Notes: generated by a model not told the origin, from the letters alone. DNA of 64,000 nt from Pseudomonas sp. LS-2 (GCF_003605735.1 NZ_QXTJ01000040.1:199677-263676); one strand, 5' to 3'. Positions 17,107 to 25,698 are shown, counted from the first letter of the stretch. Program-made: numbers and translations.

Positions 17107-17571
17107 ATGCTTAAACCCATTCTTCTTGTCGAAGACAACCCTAATGACCTGGAGCTGACACTGGTTGCGCTTGAGCGCAGTCAGTTAGCGAATGAGGTGG
17201 TGATAGTCCGGGATGGCGCAGAGGCGCTCGACTATCTGTTTCGACGCGGTGCCTACGCCGAACGGGCAGAGGGAAACCCGGCCATCGTACTGCTGGACTT
17301 GAAACTGCCTCGCGTCAATGGGCTTGAGGTGCTCAAGGAGATCCGCAACGCCGACGACCTGCGCAGCATTCCAGTGGCCATGCTCACAGGATCCAGAGAG
17401 GAACCAGACCTGATTCGCGCTTACGAATTGGGCGTCAATTCGTATGTAGTGAAGCCCGTCGAATTCAAGGATTTCGTGAAAGCGGTGTCGGAGCTGGGCA
17501 TCTTCTGGGCAGTTTTAAACGAGCCGCCTCCCGGTTCGGCGCGTGTTCTCGTGCGTCCCAAAAGCGATTGA
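17107..17571 (+). CDS. Receiver-only response regulator (Rcp1-like)
   Basis: 154 residues, a single REC domain: acidic pair in LLVEDNPND, phosphoacceptor Asp64 in IVLLDLKLPRVNG, Thr in MLTGSREEPD and Lys in SYVVKPVEF. The NP-x-D signature and spacing match the Rcp1-type stand-alone regulators that work with phytochrome-like or hybrid kinases. No kinase is adjacent; a KaiC-like gene lies 735 bases downstream. Start ATG 17107 follows GTGAAG; an earlier in-frame start would add 13 residues rich in Arg and Phe. No output domain, so it must act by protein contact. Confidence 0.88.
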   Translation: MLKPILLVEDNPNDLELTLVALERSQLANEVVIVRDGAEALDYLFRRGAYAERAEGNPAIVLLDLKLPRVNGLEVLKEIRNADDLRSIPVAMLTGSREEPDLIRAYELGVNSYVVKPVEFKDFVKAVSELGIFWAVLNEPPPGSARVLVRPKSD

Positions 17572-17728
17572 TCCAGCGGCCAGTCAAGGCACGGCATCCT
17601 CACCGAGCCATCTTCTTGCGACACGCCCTGCGCTGGCGTCGGGAGGACTGGATGGAACGACGACCGCATTCGTGGCTCCGATAGGTGGTGAACAGCATCT
17701 ACGCCTATCAGCTCGACAGGAGAACTCA

Positions 17729-17908
17729 ATGGCGGTCATCGTTACGAAACTCGAAGGTGAACTTATTCCGGAAGACCTGCGCACAGAGCAACTGGAGCAG
17801 GTCTTCAAGGTCACCGATGACGAAGGAAACGCTCACTATGTCGAAAGTGACGAGGAGGCAGCAAAGCTGGCAGTTGATTTAAGCGAGCAGTCCAGGAACA
17901 GCAGCTAG
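17729..17908 (+). CDS. Small hypothetical protein
   Basis: 59 residues, ATG 17729 with CAGGAGAA eight bases upstream. Acidic and beta-alpha in character (MAVIVTKLEGELIPEDLRTE, then VFKVTDDEGNAHYVESDEE). Such short acidic proteins are often found beside REC/KaiC genes, but no family was recognised. It may be cotranscribed with the receiver gene 157 bases upstream. Confidence 0.55.
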   Translation: MAVIVTKLEGELIPEDLRTEQLEQVFKVTDDEGNAHYVESDEEAAKLAVDLSEQSRNSS

Positions 17909-17984
17909 CACCCTACCCGCTTCCCGTTCACCCCTCCTGCAGAAGCTGCGCATGCAGTGACACACAAGCGCCCCCTTTCAGAGC

Positions 17985-18043
17985 GCAACAATCTCGAAAG
18001 CAACAATCTCGAGTGCAACAATCTCGGAGTCAAACAATCGAAG
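17985..18043. repeat. 15-bp tandem repeat, three copies plus a degenerate fourth
   Basis: GCAACAATCTCGAAA, then two copies differing only in the last bases, then a partial copy containing CAAACAATCGAAG. They run head to tail from 17985 to about 18043, directly before a terminator-like hairpin. Confidence 0.7.
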
Positions 18044-18044
18044 T

Positions 18045-18075
18045 CCTGCTGCAGTCAATGTGCAGCAGGATTTTC
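18045..18075 (+). terminator. Terminator-like hairpin before the KaiC-like gene
   Basis: CCTGCTGCA (18045-18053) pairs with TGCAGCAGG (18061-18069) over a 7-base loop, followed by ATTTTC. It could end transcription from the receiver/small-protein genes; the remaining bases up to about 18300 show no gene I can support. Confidence 0.6.
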
Positions 18076-18305
18076 GTGCCCCTCGTAAAAATCATTCAGG
18101 CGCTCAGCCATTTCCAAGGCGGGCCTTCGATCCAGGCGTTGATCGGATCGAGCGATCACGCTGCAGGGCTATCCTCTAGCGAATATCTCATCGATGTGGG
18201 ACGGCGCTTGGAATACTCGTACAAACCAGCAACAATATCTGCCACTGCAATTTGATGTGTTGCTTGGACTTAATGCGCTGGCTTGGATCAGCAGAGGACT
18301 CAGTT

Positions 18306-19694
18306 TTGGATCAGTTAAAACGTCTCAAAAGCGGTATCGACGGCTTAGATATCCTGCTTAAGGGCGGATTTGTCGCTGGTGCCTCGTACATTATTCAAGG
18401 GCGCCCCGGGTCGGGAAAGACGATCCTGGCAAATCAGCTGGGCTTCAACCATGTGCAAAGCGGCGGGCGTGTACTCTTCGCGACTTTGCTTGCCGAGCCT
18501 CATGACCGTCTATTCGACTTCCTCTCCACGCTGAGCTTTTTCGACAAATCCCGGATTGGGCAAAGCATCCAGTTCGTCAGCGCATTTGACACCCTGGAAA
18601 ACGAGGGGCTCGACGAAGTCGTCAAACTCTTGCGGCGTGAGATCAGCCGGCAAAAATCGACTGTTTTGATCCTCGATGGGCTGCTGAACGCTCGCTCGAG
18701 AGCGGATTCGCCGATCGACACCAAGAAGTTTATCTCCGAGCTACAAGGCCATGCTGCCTTCGCTGGCTGCACCGTGCTCTTTCTTACCAGTTCTCAGCTT
18801 GACGACGGTAGTCCCGAGCACACGATGGTCGATGGGGTCATCGAGATGGGCGAAGAATCAGTCGGGCCAAAATCGGTCCGCAGGATCAAGCTACGCAAAA
18901 CGCGCGGAAGCAGCTCACTGTCGGGCCTGCATGAGTTCGAAATTACCGATCGCGGCATCGTTGTTTATCCAAGGCTCGAAAGCCTTCTGAGCCAGCCTGC
19001 CCTGAGCGACAGTGATTACCTTGTTCAGGTGAGCAGCGGCATTGAGACGCTGGATAATTGCATCGGTGGCGGGCTCGCCGGCTCATCAGTCACCCTGATC
19101 GCCGGCCCTTCGGGCGCTGGGAAAACGTCCATAGGGATGGAGTTCATCCACGAGTGCACGCCGGAGGAGCCGGGGCTCTACTTTGGGTTTTACGAATCGC
19201 CTCAACGCATTCGAGTAAAGGCTGCCGCTCTGGGACTTGATTTTGAATCAATGGAGAAAACCGGGGCGCTTCACATCGTCTGGAACACCACTACAGCAGG
19301 GCACATAGACCAGCTCGCGTATGAGCTTCTGGACATCGTAAAACGCGAGAACATCCAGCGAGTCTTCCTGGACAGTCTCGGAGGGATGTCCCGCGTAATG
19401 ACTGACAAGACCCGGGTAATGGATTTTTACACCGCCCTGATGGGCGCGCTCCGGGCTGAAGGCGTAACGGTGGTCGGCACGTGGGAAATTCCGAAACTCA
19501 TCGCCGTCGAGGTCAACGCCCCTACCTCAGACCTCTCCAGTATTTTCGACAATATACTGCTCGTCCGCTTCGAACAGAATGGCTCGGAACTTCAACGATT
19601 GCTTTCCATTCTCAAGATCAGAGACAGCGGCTATGACCCTTCGCTACTGGAACTGGTCATCAGCGATTCTGGATTATCTGTGAAGAAGGTTTGA
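18306..19694 (+). CDS. KaiC-like double RecA ATPase
   Basis: About 462 residues with two KaiC/RecA domains. Walker A motifs: GRPGSGKT (about residue 32) and GPSGAGKT (about residue 267). The Walker B-like strands are VLILDG and RVFLDSLGG. In cyanobacterial KaiC the second domain carries adjacent Ser431/Thr432 autophosphorylation sites in a segment ending TDTILL; here the matching segment is SDLSSIFDNILL, with Ser411-Ser412. So autophosphorylation is possible. I chose a TTG start at 18306 (GAGGAC upstream); ATG 18252 is possible. No kaiA/kaiB are present; a REC protein gene follows 83 bases downstream. Non-circadian KaiC relatives in heterotrophs are linked to stress tolerance. Confidence 0.85.
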   Translation: MDQLKRLKSGIDGLDILLKGGFVAGASYIIQGRPGSGKTILANQLGFNHVQSGGRVLFATLLAEPHDRLFDFLSTLSFFDKSRIGQSIQFVSAFDTLENEGLDEVVKLLRREISRQKSTVLILDGLLNARSRADSPIDTKKFISELQGHAAFAGCTVLFLTSSQLDDGSPEHTMVDGVIEMGEESVGPKSVRRIKLRKTRGSSSLSGLHEFEITDRGIVVYPRLESLLSQPALSDSDYLVQVSSGIETLDNCIGGGLAGSSVTLIAGPSGAGKTSIGMEFIHECTPEEPGLYFGFYESPQRIRVKAAALGLDFESMEKTGALHIVWNTTTAGHIDQLAYELLDIVKRENIQRVFLDSLGGMSRVMTDKTRVMDFYTALMGALRAEGVTVVGTWEIPKLIAVEVNAPTSDLSSIFDNILLVRFEQNGSELQRLLSILKIRDSGYDPSLLELVISDSGLSVKKV

Positions 19695-19777
19695 CTCATG
19701 CGATGGGCGAAAAGATCGAGGCCAGCGACAACGATTATCTTGCCTGTCCTTAACATGCTTGCCGGTGCGAGCATCCT

Positions 19778-20143
19778 ATGACCACGGTTCTGATACTCGA
19801 TGATGAATACCTTGTAGCTGACATTTTAAGCTTCGCGCTGGAAGACGAAGGCTATCTGACGGTTACCGCTGGTAGTGGAAAGAAGGCCCTCGAAATACTT
19901 GATAGGGAGCGGCCAGACCTGATCATCACCGACTACATGATGCCGGGTATGACCGGGGTTGAGTTTGCGGATGCTGTCAGGCGCAGGGAGTCCCATCAAA
20001 CGACTCCTATCATATTGATGAGCGGCGCGCAGGCCTACCTCGGCGCTGCACGCCCTGACCTCTTCGTCGAGGTATTTGAAAAACCGTTCGACATCGACGT
20101 GGTCATCGACAGAGTCAAAGCGTTGTTTCCTGCAGTCGAGTGA
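19778..20143 (+). CDS. Receiver-only response regulator
   Basis: 121 residues, one CheY-like domain: ILDDE acidic pair, phosphoacceptor Asp52 in LIITDYMMPGMTG, Ser/Thr at ILMSGAQ and Lys at VFEKPFDID. It follows the KaiC-like gene by 83 bases on the same strand and is probably cotranscribed, so it is a good candidate partner of the ATPase. No output domain or kinase is adjacent. Confidence 0.9.
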   Translation: MTTVLILDDEYLVADILSFALEDEGYLTVTAGSGKKALEILDRERPDLIITDYMMPGMTGVEFADAVRRRESHQTTPIILMSGAQAYLGAARPDLFVEVFEKPFDIDVVIDRVKALFPAVE

Positions 20144-20161
20144 TGGGGCATTCAATGGCCC

Positions 20162-20188
20162 AAAAAAAAGCCCGCGTACTGCGCGGGC
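20162..20188 (-). terminator. Intrinsic terminator (minus strand)
   Basis: GCCCGCG (20070-equivalent arm at 20170-20176) pairs with CGCGGGC (20182-20188) over a 5-base loop; on the minus strand it is followed by eight T residues (complement of 20162-20169). It ends the leftward small-protein gene 20212-20403 and lies 18 bases beyond the rightward receiver gene. Confidence 0.85.
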
Positions 20189-20211
20189 AAATGGGATCAA
20201 GTACCAGAAGG

Positions 20212-20403
20212 CTACGCTCGTCCACGAACCGACATTAACCCCATTTTGAACCGCTGTATGAACAGGGCCGTTTGCAACCCACGCCCCAGTGCCGTCGCCT
20301 GGGATTCAAATCTGCGAGCCGTGCGGTCAAATCTCGCGCTAACCCCATTGTCTTCAGATACTTCGAGCCTGGATCTAAACACATCGTTGCTAGAAGAAGT
20401 CAT
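20212..20403 (-). CDS. Small basic hypothetical protein
   Basis: 63 residues starting MTSSSNDVFRSRLEV at ATG 20403, with a strong GGGAGG ribosome site nine bases upstream. Rich in Arg with aromatic residues (RFDRTARRFESQA, ALFIQRFKMGLMSVRG); no hydrophobic segment long enough for a membrane. It follows the manganese catalase gene by 61 bases, separated by a GC-rich hairpin (20430-20437 with 20446-20453), and has its own terminator. Function unknown; possibly coexpressed with catalase. Confidence 0.65.
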   Translation of the reverse strand: MTSSSNDVFRSRLEVSEDNGVSARFDRTARRFESQATALGRGLQTALFIQRFKMGLMSVRGRA

Positions 20404-20464
20404 GATCAACCTCCCATATTGTAGGTATAGGCCTCGACACCTCGGTCGAGGCCGGCCTTGTCGC

Positions 20465-21367
20465 TTACAGTTTTGGATCGATCTCTCCTGCGGCTCCTTG
20501 CGCCAGCCCTGAGCCCAGATCAGCACCCGTCATTGGATCCGCCGCCATGTCGGATTTGGTACGTTCTTTCATCATGGTGAGGGTGACCGAATCCTCTTCG
20601 CTCAACTCCACCGAGGCCGTACCGTCCCCGCCGTCGACGGCCGGATGCGGGTTCTCGACGTATTCGAACTCAGCATCGCTGTTCCAGGGGCCGCGTAGAT
20701 TAGGCTCGCCATTTGACATGCTGAAATAAGTCCGGCTGAACTCCGGCATGCCAGGCAGTTTGCCCTGTGGGAAGTTTGGCTGAATGGAATGCAGTGCTTT
20801 TTCAAACGACAACTGGTGGGCGATTTCTCGGGTCATCAGAAAGCCCAACGCGTCTTTGACGCCCGGGTCAGCGGTCACATTCATCAGGCGTTCATAGACG
20901 ATTTTCGCGCGGGCTTCCGCCGCGATATTCGACCGGAAATCAGCTGTTGGTTCGCCGATGGTGTCGATGTAAGCAGCCGTCCAGGGCACGCCTGCGGAAT
21001 TCACCAAAGGTGCGCCGCCGCCATAGAGCAAGCTGGTGATATGCGAATCGTTGCCGGCGCCGTTGAGGTCGCGATAGAGCTCGCCCTCTTCCTGGACGCC
21101 CTCTGCCATTTTGCCCTTGGCGCCCTTGTTCAACATCACGATGATAGAGCCGATGATTTCAAGGTGACTGAGCTCCTCGGTAGCGATGTCCAGCAGCAGA
21201 TCCTTGCGGCCTGGATCTTCCTCAGCCAACGCTTGCGTAAAGTACCGCGTTGCTGCCGCAAGCTCTCCTTGAGCGCCACCAAACTGCTCGAGTAACAGAT
21301 TCGCCAACCCCGGATTAGGCTCGGCGACGCGCACAGTATATTGAAGTCTTTTGTTATGCAGGAACAT
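20465..21367 (-). CDS. Manganese (non-haem) catalase
   Basis: 300 residues, typical for the family. The dimanganese-binding four-helix bundle appears in LLLEQFGGAQGELAAATRYF, DIATEELSHLEIIG, AARAKIVYERLMNVTADP and TREIAHQLSFEKAL, with Glu and His ligands of the expected ExxH pattern. It decomposes H2O2 in the cytoplasm without haem, often in stationary phase or desiccation. The C terminus is a long acidic, flexible tail as in bacterial relatives. Start ATG 21367 has AGGGAG upstream. P. aeruginosa katN is the comparable gene and lies in a comparable stress region. Confidence 0.93.
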   Translation of the reverse strand: MFLHNKRLQYTVRVAEPNPGLANLLLEQFGGAQGELAAATRYFTQALAEEDPGRKDLLLDIATEELSHLEIIGSIIVMLNKGAKGKMAEGVQEEGELYRDLNGAGNDSHITSLLYGGGAPLVNSAGVPWTAAYIDTIGEPTADFRSNIAAEARAKIVYERLMNVTADPGVKDALGFLMTREIAHQLSFEKALHSIQPNFPQGKLPGMPEFSRTYFSMSNGEPNLRGPWNSDAEFEYVENPHPAVDGGDGTASVELSEEDSVTLTMMKERTKSDMAADPMTGADLGSGLAQGAAGEIDPKL

Positions 21368-21838
21368 AGTGAATCTCCCTTAGGGGCTAATGTGTCCAAG
21401 GCGGTAACAATCAATTTTTCAGTTAACGCTCACGGTTGAGTAGTACTAATGACGCACTCGTTAGTTAAGAGAATTCGCGCGGCCCGGAATTCACCGGATA
21501 TAAATCTACCGCGACGGGCGGTGACAGTTAAAAAGTTGGATAAACATGAACCATGTCCGACCAACGGCGATAAGCGGCACTGCCGCTTGCTAACTAACGC
21601 GACAGATATCAAGCGGCGAGCGTTCTGGCTTCATTGAACTAAGCCGACGGATGGTCTCGCCATGAAGGTTGGTCTCTAGTGAATGCAAACAGTGAACGTT
21701 CGATCATCGCGTGTACCCAGAGGCGGTGAGGGATTCGCCCTGCGATCATGGAAAGATGAGGATGAAGCCATGCCACTTTTCATCCAGAGTGCTGGAGACG
21801 GCATGCCCAGGATGAATGGCAACCGCCAATGCCCGCCC
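21368..21838. other. Intergenic region upstream of the catalase
   Basis: About 470 bases. A plus-strand frame of 62 codons (21449-21637) lacks a ribosome site and recognisable motif; I do not call it. A small hairpin of AAGCGG with CCGCTT lies near 21572. The catalase promoter should lie near 21370-21430 on the minus strand but cannot be pinned down by eye. Confidence 0.45.
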
Positions 21839-22336
21839 TCACATCGGCAGATCGCCGGATACCATCCGCTGATGAAAAAACGGCACCAGACCCAACGCAT
21901 GGAGCGCTGCTTGATGTTGCAGCGCCTCCCTGTCCCCCGAAAATTTTTCCCTGCGAGTAAAAACCTGTTCGCGGCCGCCAAGGATAAAGGCCCAGGCAAA
22001 ACACACAGTCCCCGCCGGAATACCGTCCACGTCCTCAGTGCCGCATAAGCCGGTGGTGGCAACGGCGATATTTGCAGGGCTGTCCCGCAGTGCGCCTAAA
22101 GCCATCTCAGTCGCAACCTCAACACTCGTCAGGTTGAACGTGTCGATCGTTTCCCTCTTTACGCCTAGCAGCCGCTGTTTGGCTTCTGGCGAATAGACCA
22201 CGTAGCCACACTCCACCAATGCGCCGCTACCAGGAACCTCCGCGAGGAGCGCCACGATCCGCCCTGCGGTACACGATTCAGCCGTCGCCAGCAGCAACGA
22301 GTGCTGTCTGAGATACGCAACAACATCTTCCACCAT
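21839..22336 (-). CDS. CinA-family nicotinamide-nucleotide amidohydrolase (PncC-like)
   Basis: 165 residues, the stand-alone PncC domain. It deamidates nicotinamide mononucleotide to nicotinate mononucleotide in NAD recycling. Family motifs: LLLATAESCTAGRIVALLAEVPGSG, GYVVYSPEAKQRLLGV and VATTGLCGTED-type loop (the usual G-x-AGP is altered to GLCGTEDVDG), with IPAGTVCFAW. Start ATG 22336 is set by GGAGGAGGT seven bases upstream. It is downstream of a HAD phosphatase gene and a small CxxC frame on the same strand. This is an accessory copy; the housekeeping cinA is usually next to recA. Confidence 0.87.
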   Translation of the reverse strand: MVEDVVAYLRQHSLLLATAESCTAGRIVALLAEVPGSGALVECGYVVYSPEAKQRLLGVKRETIDTFNLTSVEVATEMALGALRDSPANIAVATTGLCGTEDVDGIPAGTVCFAWAFILGGREQVFTRREKFSGDREALQHQAALHALGLVPFFHQRMVSGDLPM

Positions 22337-22386
22337 GACGTGCACCTCCTCCGCCGCTGATTCCTATGCGATAGACCACGCTGTTG

Positions 22387-22494
22387 TCAGATGTTCTCGG
22401 GTTTTTCCGGGTCATTTGCTTTGCAGCCCGCGCAGACCTTGCCGTTGATCCGTTCATCCAGAGGGTGATCATGGGCGGGAGGCAATTTCGTCAA
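22387..22494 (-). CDS. Possible 35-residue CxxC microprotein
   Basis: A TTG-initiated frame reads MTKLPPAHDHPLDERINGKV then CAGCKANDPEKPENI and ends at 22387. It overlaps the end of the HAD phosphatase gene by 26 bases and lies before CinA. The hydrophilic, balanced composition and CAGC pair look coding, but the start is weak with no clear ribosome site. Could be spurious. Confidence 0.32.
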   Translation of the reverse strand: MTKLPPAHDHPLDERINGKVCAGCKANDPEKPENI

Positions 22495-23143
22495 GGTGGT
22501 CGAGCAGATCAAGCGCATCTTCGTAAACTCTCAAGGCGCCTGCGCGCTCCAACTCACCGATGTCATATCCACCCGACAAAACCCCTATGCCCGTCGCTTT
22601 GGCACGCCTCGCTGCGAGCATGTCCCAGATGGCGTCCCCTACCACCAGGCACTGCTCAATGGGCACGCCCATTCGATTTGCCGAAGCAAGGAACAGATCA
22701 GGATCCGGCTTTCCATGATTCACATCATCTCGCGTGATGATTTCGACCTCATCAAACTCCAGTTCCAACGCCTGCAGATTGATCTTTGCCGTCTCCACTC
22801 CCCCGCTTGTTGCGATGCACCATTTGAGCTTTTCATCGGTCAGCGTGTTCAACAACTTTAGTGCGCCGGGCAGCGCAATGATCTGGTGTTGCAGCCGGGC
22901 ATAGGCCTGATCATGTATCTCACTGAGGCGGTCGGCCTGCTCTTCAGTGATATTCAGGCCCGTTTCGCGCGAGAGCGACTTCAGCATCAGACCGCCACTC
23001 ATTCCGATCTTTCTATGAATGCGCCACATGGCCAATGGGATGTTTTCCGAGTCGAGTGCTTCTTTCCATGCGGCGACATTTTGATAAACGCTATCTGTCA
23101 GCGTGCCGTCGAGGTCGAAGATGAATGAGGTGGTCGGTCGCAT
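22469..23143 (-). CDS. HAD-superfamily hydrolase (phosphoglycolate/beta-phosphoglucomutase-like)
   Basis: About 224 residues. HAD motif I is FIFDLDGTLTDS, motif II is CIATSGG (Ser/Thr), motif III Lys in NHGKPDPDLFL, motif IV VVGDAIWDMLAA. A helical cap (residues 20-85) makes it subclass I. It probably dephosphorylates a small sugar or organic phosphate. I chose ATG 23143 because GGAG lies seven bases upstream; an ATG at 23155 is also in frame. The CinA gene lies downstream in the same direction. Confidence 0.88.
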   Translation of the reverse strand: MRPTTSFIFDLDGTLTDSVYQNVAAWKEALDSENIPLAMWRIHRKIGMSGGLMLKSLSRETGLNITEEQADRLSEIHDQAYARLQHQIIALPGALKLLNTLTDEKLKWCIATSGGVETAKINLQALELEFDEVEIITRDDVNHGKPDPDLFLASANRMGVPIEQCLVVGDAIWDMLAARRAKATGIGVLSGGYDIGELERAGALRVYEDALDLLDHLDEIASRP

Positions 23144-23488
23144 CTTGTTCTCCATGCCAGCGAACGTCCTGGCTTAAAACCCGTTCAAATCCAGACGCAG
23201 ACCGTCCGCGCGCAGAGCGCTCGGGGTCTTCCCTCAGGACGACTTGGTCGACAGCGCAAAAAATGCGTACTGCCGTCGCCTGATTGGATGAACCTGTACC
23301 GCGCTCGTTCCGACAGTTTTCCGACACGACTGACAGAGCGTTGGAAGAGTGACCCAGTGCCTTGCGCAACGAATGGATGAAGTACCCCGGAACCTACCCC
23401 ACGTCTGTTTCTAAATCCTTGAGGCGGCGACAAAATTGAACCGTGGGCTCCCGTTCCATGTCCATGGGATAGGTGAAAGGAGACACCC
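23144..23488. other. Divergent intergenic region HAD-CheB
   Basis: About 345 bases without a supported gene. It must carry the promoters of both directions. No clear palindrome or sigma-factor motif was found by eye. Confidence 0.45.
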
Positions 23489-24085
23489 ATGGACATGCAT
23501 GCAGAAACATCATCAAGAAACGTGGTAGTGATCGGTGGCTCTCACGGCGCTGTGGAAGTGCTGAGAACCTTGTTGGGCGAGCTGCCCCATGATTTCCAGG
23601 CGGCGATCCTCGTCGTCATTCATTCAGGGCCTTCGAGCCCGGGATATCTCGCTTCAATCCTTGATCGGTATTCGACGTTGCCAGTGGCGTATGCGCTTGA
23701 GGGCGAGAGCGTACAACCCGGCCGTGTGTATCTGGCACCCGCTGACAAGCACATGGAGATCGTTGCCCCGGGACAGATCCATCTGAGTGACGGGCCCAAG
23801 GTCCGCCATTCGCGCCCGGCAGCAGATCGATTATTCGAAACGGCGGCCGAGGTATTTGGTGATCGGGTTGTCAGTCTGATTTTGTCGGGAGGCGACAGCG
23901 ACGGAACCGACGGGGCTAATGCGGTCATCGCGGCGGGAGGCTTGAGCATGGTTCAGGAACCCCAGGATGCGTTGGTGCCCAGCATGCCCATCAACGTGAT
24001 CCAGAGAGATCACCCTCGCGCCGTGCTCAATAAAGCCGACATGGGATCAGTGCTGATCAAGGCGGTCTCAGGCCTACTTCTTTAG
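23489..24085 (+). CDS. Stand-alone CheB-type methylesterase
   Basis: 198 residues, only the catalytic domain of CheB; the usual N-terminal receiver domain is missing. Catalytic Ser in VIGGSHGAVE, His in ILVVIHSGPSSPG and Asp in LSGGDSDGTDGAN match the CheB triad, with SHRPAADRLF-like RHSRPAADRLF substrate loop. It would demethylate chemoreceptor-type glutamyl esters, or act on another esterified protein. GAAAGGAG precedes ATG 23489. No cheR is adjacent; the diguanylate cyclase gene follows by 23 bases. Confidence 0.87.
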   Translation: MDMHAETSSRNVVVIGGSHGAVEVLRTLLGELPHDFQAAILVVIHSGPSSPGYLASILDRYSTLPVAYALEGESVQPGRVYLAPADKHMEIVAPGQIHLSDGPKVRHSRPAADRLFETAAEVFGDRVVSLILSGGDSDGTDGANAVIAAGGLSMVQEPQDALVPSMPINVIQRDHPRAVLNKADMGSVLIKAVSGLLL

Positions 24086-24108
24086 TTCTCAGGCAACCGA
24101 GTCTATCC

Positions 24109-25698
24109 GTGGCAGCAAATGACCGACTAGAAGGGAACGACGGCATCCCTCAAGACCAGCGGCTACCCCCGGTGCGAAACTCCAATATTTTCCGGCTGGC
24201 GCTCGTCTTCATGATCATGGTGATCACGACGTTTCTGTGCGTAGAAGGATGGCGGGCATGGCGAGATTACGAACATGCGTACGCGGCCGCCAAGGACTCT
24301 GCGACCAATCTGGCGCGGGCGACTGCTCAACATGCCGAGGATGCGATCCGCCAGGTCGATATCCTGACTGACGCATTGGCTGAGAGGGTTGAAGGCGACG
24401 GCCTGGAGAACATGAACGTTCCCCGGATCCACGCCTTGATGGTGCAGCAGTCGAAAATCATGCCCCAGCTTCACGGCCTGTTCATATACGACGCAAAGGG
24501 CCGGTGGGTGGTGACCGACAAGGACATAACCCCTGAGACCGCCAACAACGCCGATCGCGACTACTTCATGTATCACCGCGAGCATTCCGACCGACATGTA
24601 CGCATTGGGGAGGTCGTCCAAAGCCGATCAACTGGCGAACTGATCATCCCCATATCCCGTCGTCTGGATAATCCCGATGGCTCATTCGCTGGCGTACTTC
24701 TGGGCACGATCAAAGTGAGCTACTTCGTCGACTACTACGGCGATTTCAAAATCGATGACCGTGGCGCACTGGTGCTTGCGATGCGCAACGGCACCATACT
24801 GGTAAGACGTCCATTCATGGCCGCCGTGGTCGGACAGAGTCTTTCCGAAAGCGAGATTTTCAAACGCTATCTGCCAGCGTCGAGCGAGGGTGTTGCCGAG
24901 GTTAAAGCTGTCGTCGATGGCACTCACAGGCTTTACGCTTACCGTGCACTGAATAGCTACCCACTGGTGGTAGAGGCTGGTTTGTCGAAAGAATCATTCG
25001 TAGGCCCGTGGCGACATGACCTGTTGAAATCAGGCCTTATCTTGCTCGTTCTGGTGGCCAGCCTCGCGGGATTTGGTTTCATCGTGCTGTCGCAGCTTCG
25101 CAGACGTATGGAAATAGAGGCCGAGCTTCGTCTTGCACATGTCGCCGTACGGGACATGGCCCTGACCGACAGCCTCACTGGCTTGGGAAATCGACGTCGG
25201 CTGGATATCGCTCTGGCTGCAGAGATTGCTCGGGCAAGGAGGCAGCGCTACTCCCTGGCCTTGATTATGCTCGATATAGATTATTTCAAACGCTTCAACG
25301 ATCGCTACGGCCATACGGCGGGCGATGAGTGTCTTCGTGTGGTCGCCCGAGCCATTGCCACTTCCCTTAAAAGGCCAGCCGACCTGGCGTGCCGTTACGG
25401 TGGAGAAGAGTTCCTCGTTATTCTTCCAGACACCGATGCCGAGGGAGCCGCCCAGGTGGCAGCCGACATTTTGTCGGCCATTCGCGAACTGAAACTTGAG
25501 CACCTCGACAACCCGTCTGGAATCGTCACCGCGAGTGCGGGCGTGGCATCCTGTGTTCCTACCACTTCACAGACCACTGCGGTGGGGATGATCAAGGCCG
25601 CAGACGCATACCTTTACGCGGCTAAACACGCCGGACGTAACCAGTGGAGAGGAGAAGCCGCCAAGCCAATCAAAGCAACTGCTTTCCAGCAAACTTGA
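24109..25698 (+). CDS. Membrane diguanylate cyclase with PDC/Cache sensor
   Basis: 529 residues. A first membrane helix (about 27-46) and a second (about 303-325) flank a 255-residue periplasmic double-Cache sensor with YDAKGRWVVTDKDITP and ADRDYFMYHRE. The cytoplasmic GGDEF domain has DSLTGLGNRRRLD, LDIDYFKRFND and the active site GGEEF at about 430. An RxxD inhibitory site (RPAD) precedes GGEEF by five residues, so product feedback is expected. It makes cyclic di-GMP. The start is taken as GTG 24109; the ribosome site is weak, and it is probably coupled with CheB upstream. Confidence 0.9.
   Translation: MAANDRLEGNDGIPQDQRLPPVRNSNIFRLALVFMIMVITTFLCVEGWRAWRDYEHAYAAAKDSATNLARATAQHAEDAIRQVDILTDALAERVEGDGLENMNVPRIHALMVQQSKIMPQLHGLFIYDAKGRWVVTDKDITPETANNADRDYFMYHREHSDRHVRIGEVVQSRSTGELIIPISRRLDNPDGSFAGVLLGTIKVSYFVDYYGDFKIDDRGALVLAMRNGTILVRRPFMAAVVGQSLSESEIFKRYLPASSEGVAEVKAVVDGTHRLYAYRALNSYPLVVEAGLSKESFVGPWRHDLLKSGLILLVLVASLAGFGFIVLSQLRRRMEIEAELRLAHVAVRDMALTDSLTGLGNRRRLDIALAAEIARARRQRYSLALIMLDIDYFKRFNDRYGHTAGDECLRVVARAIATSLKRPADLACRYGGEEFLVILPDTDAEGAAQVAADILSAIRELKLEHLDNPSGIVTASAGVASCVPTTSQTTAVGMIKAADAYLYAAKHAGRNQWRGEAAKPIKATAFQQT

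Noticed and set aside
17985..18043. CRISPR-like direct repeats
   Set aside because: Units are contiguous 15-mers without spacers, and no cas genes are present.
21449..21637. 62-codon plus-strand frame upstream of catalase
   Set aside because: No ribosome site and no recognisable features.
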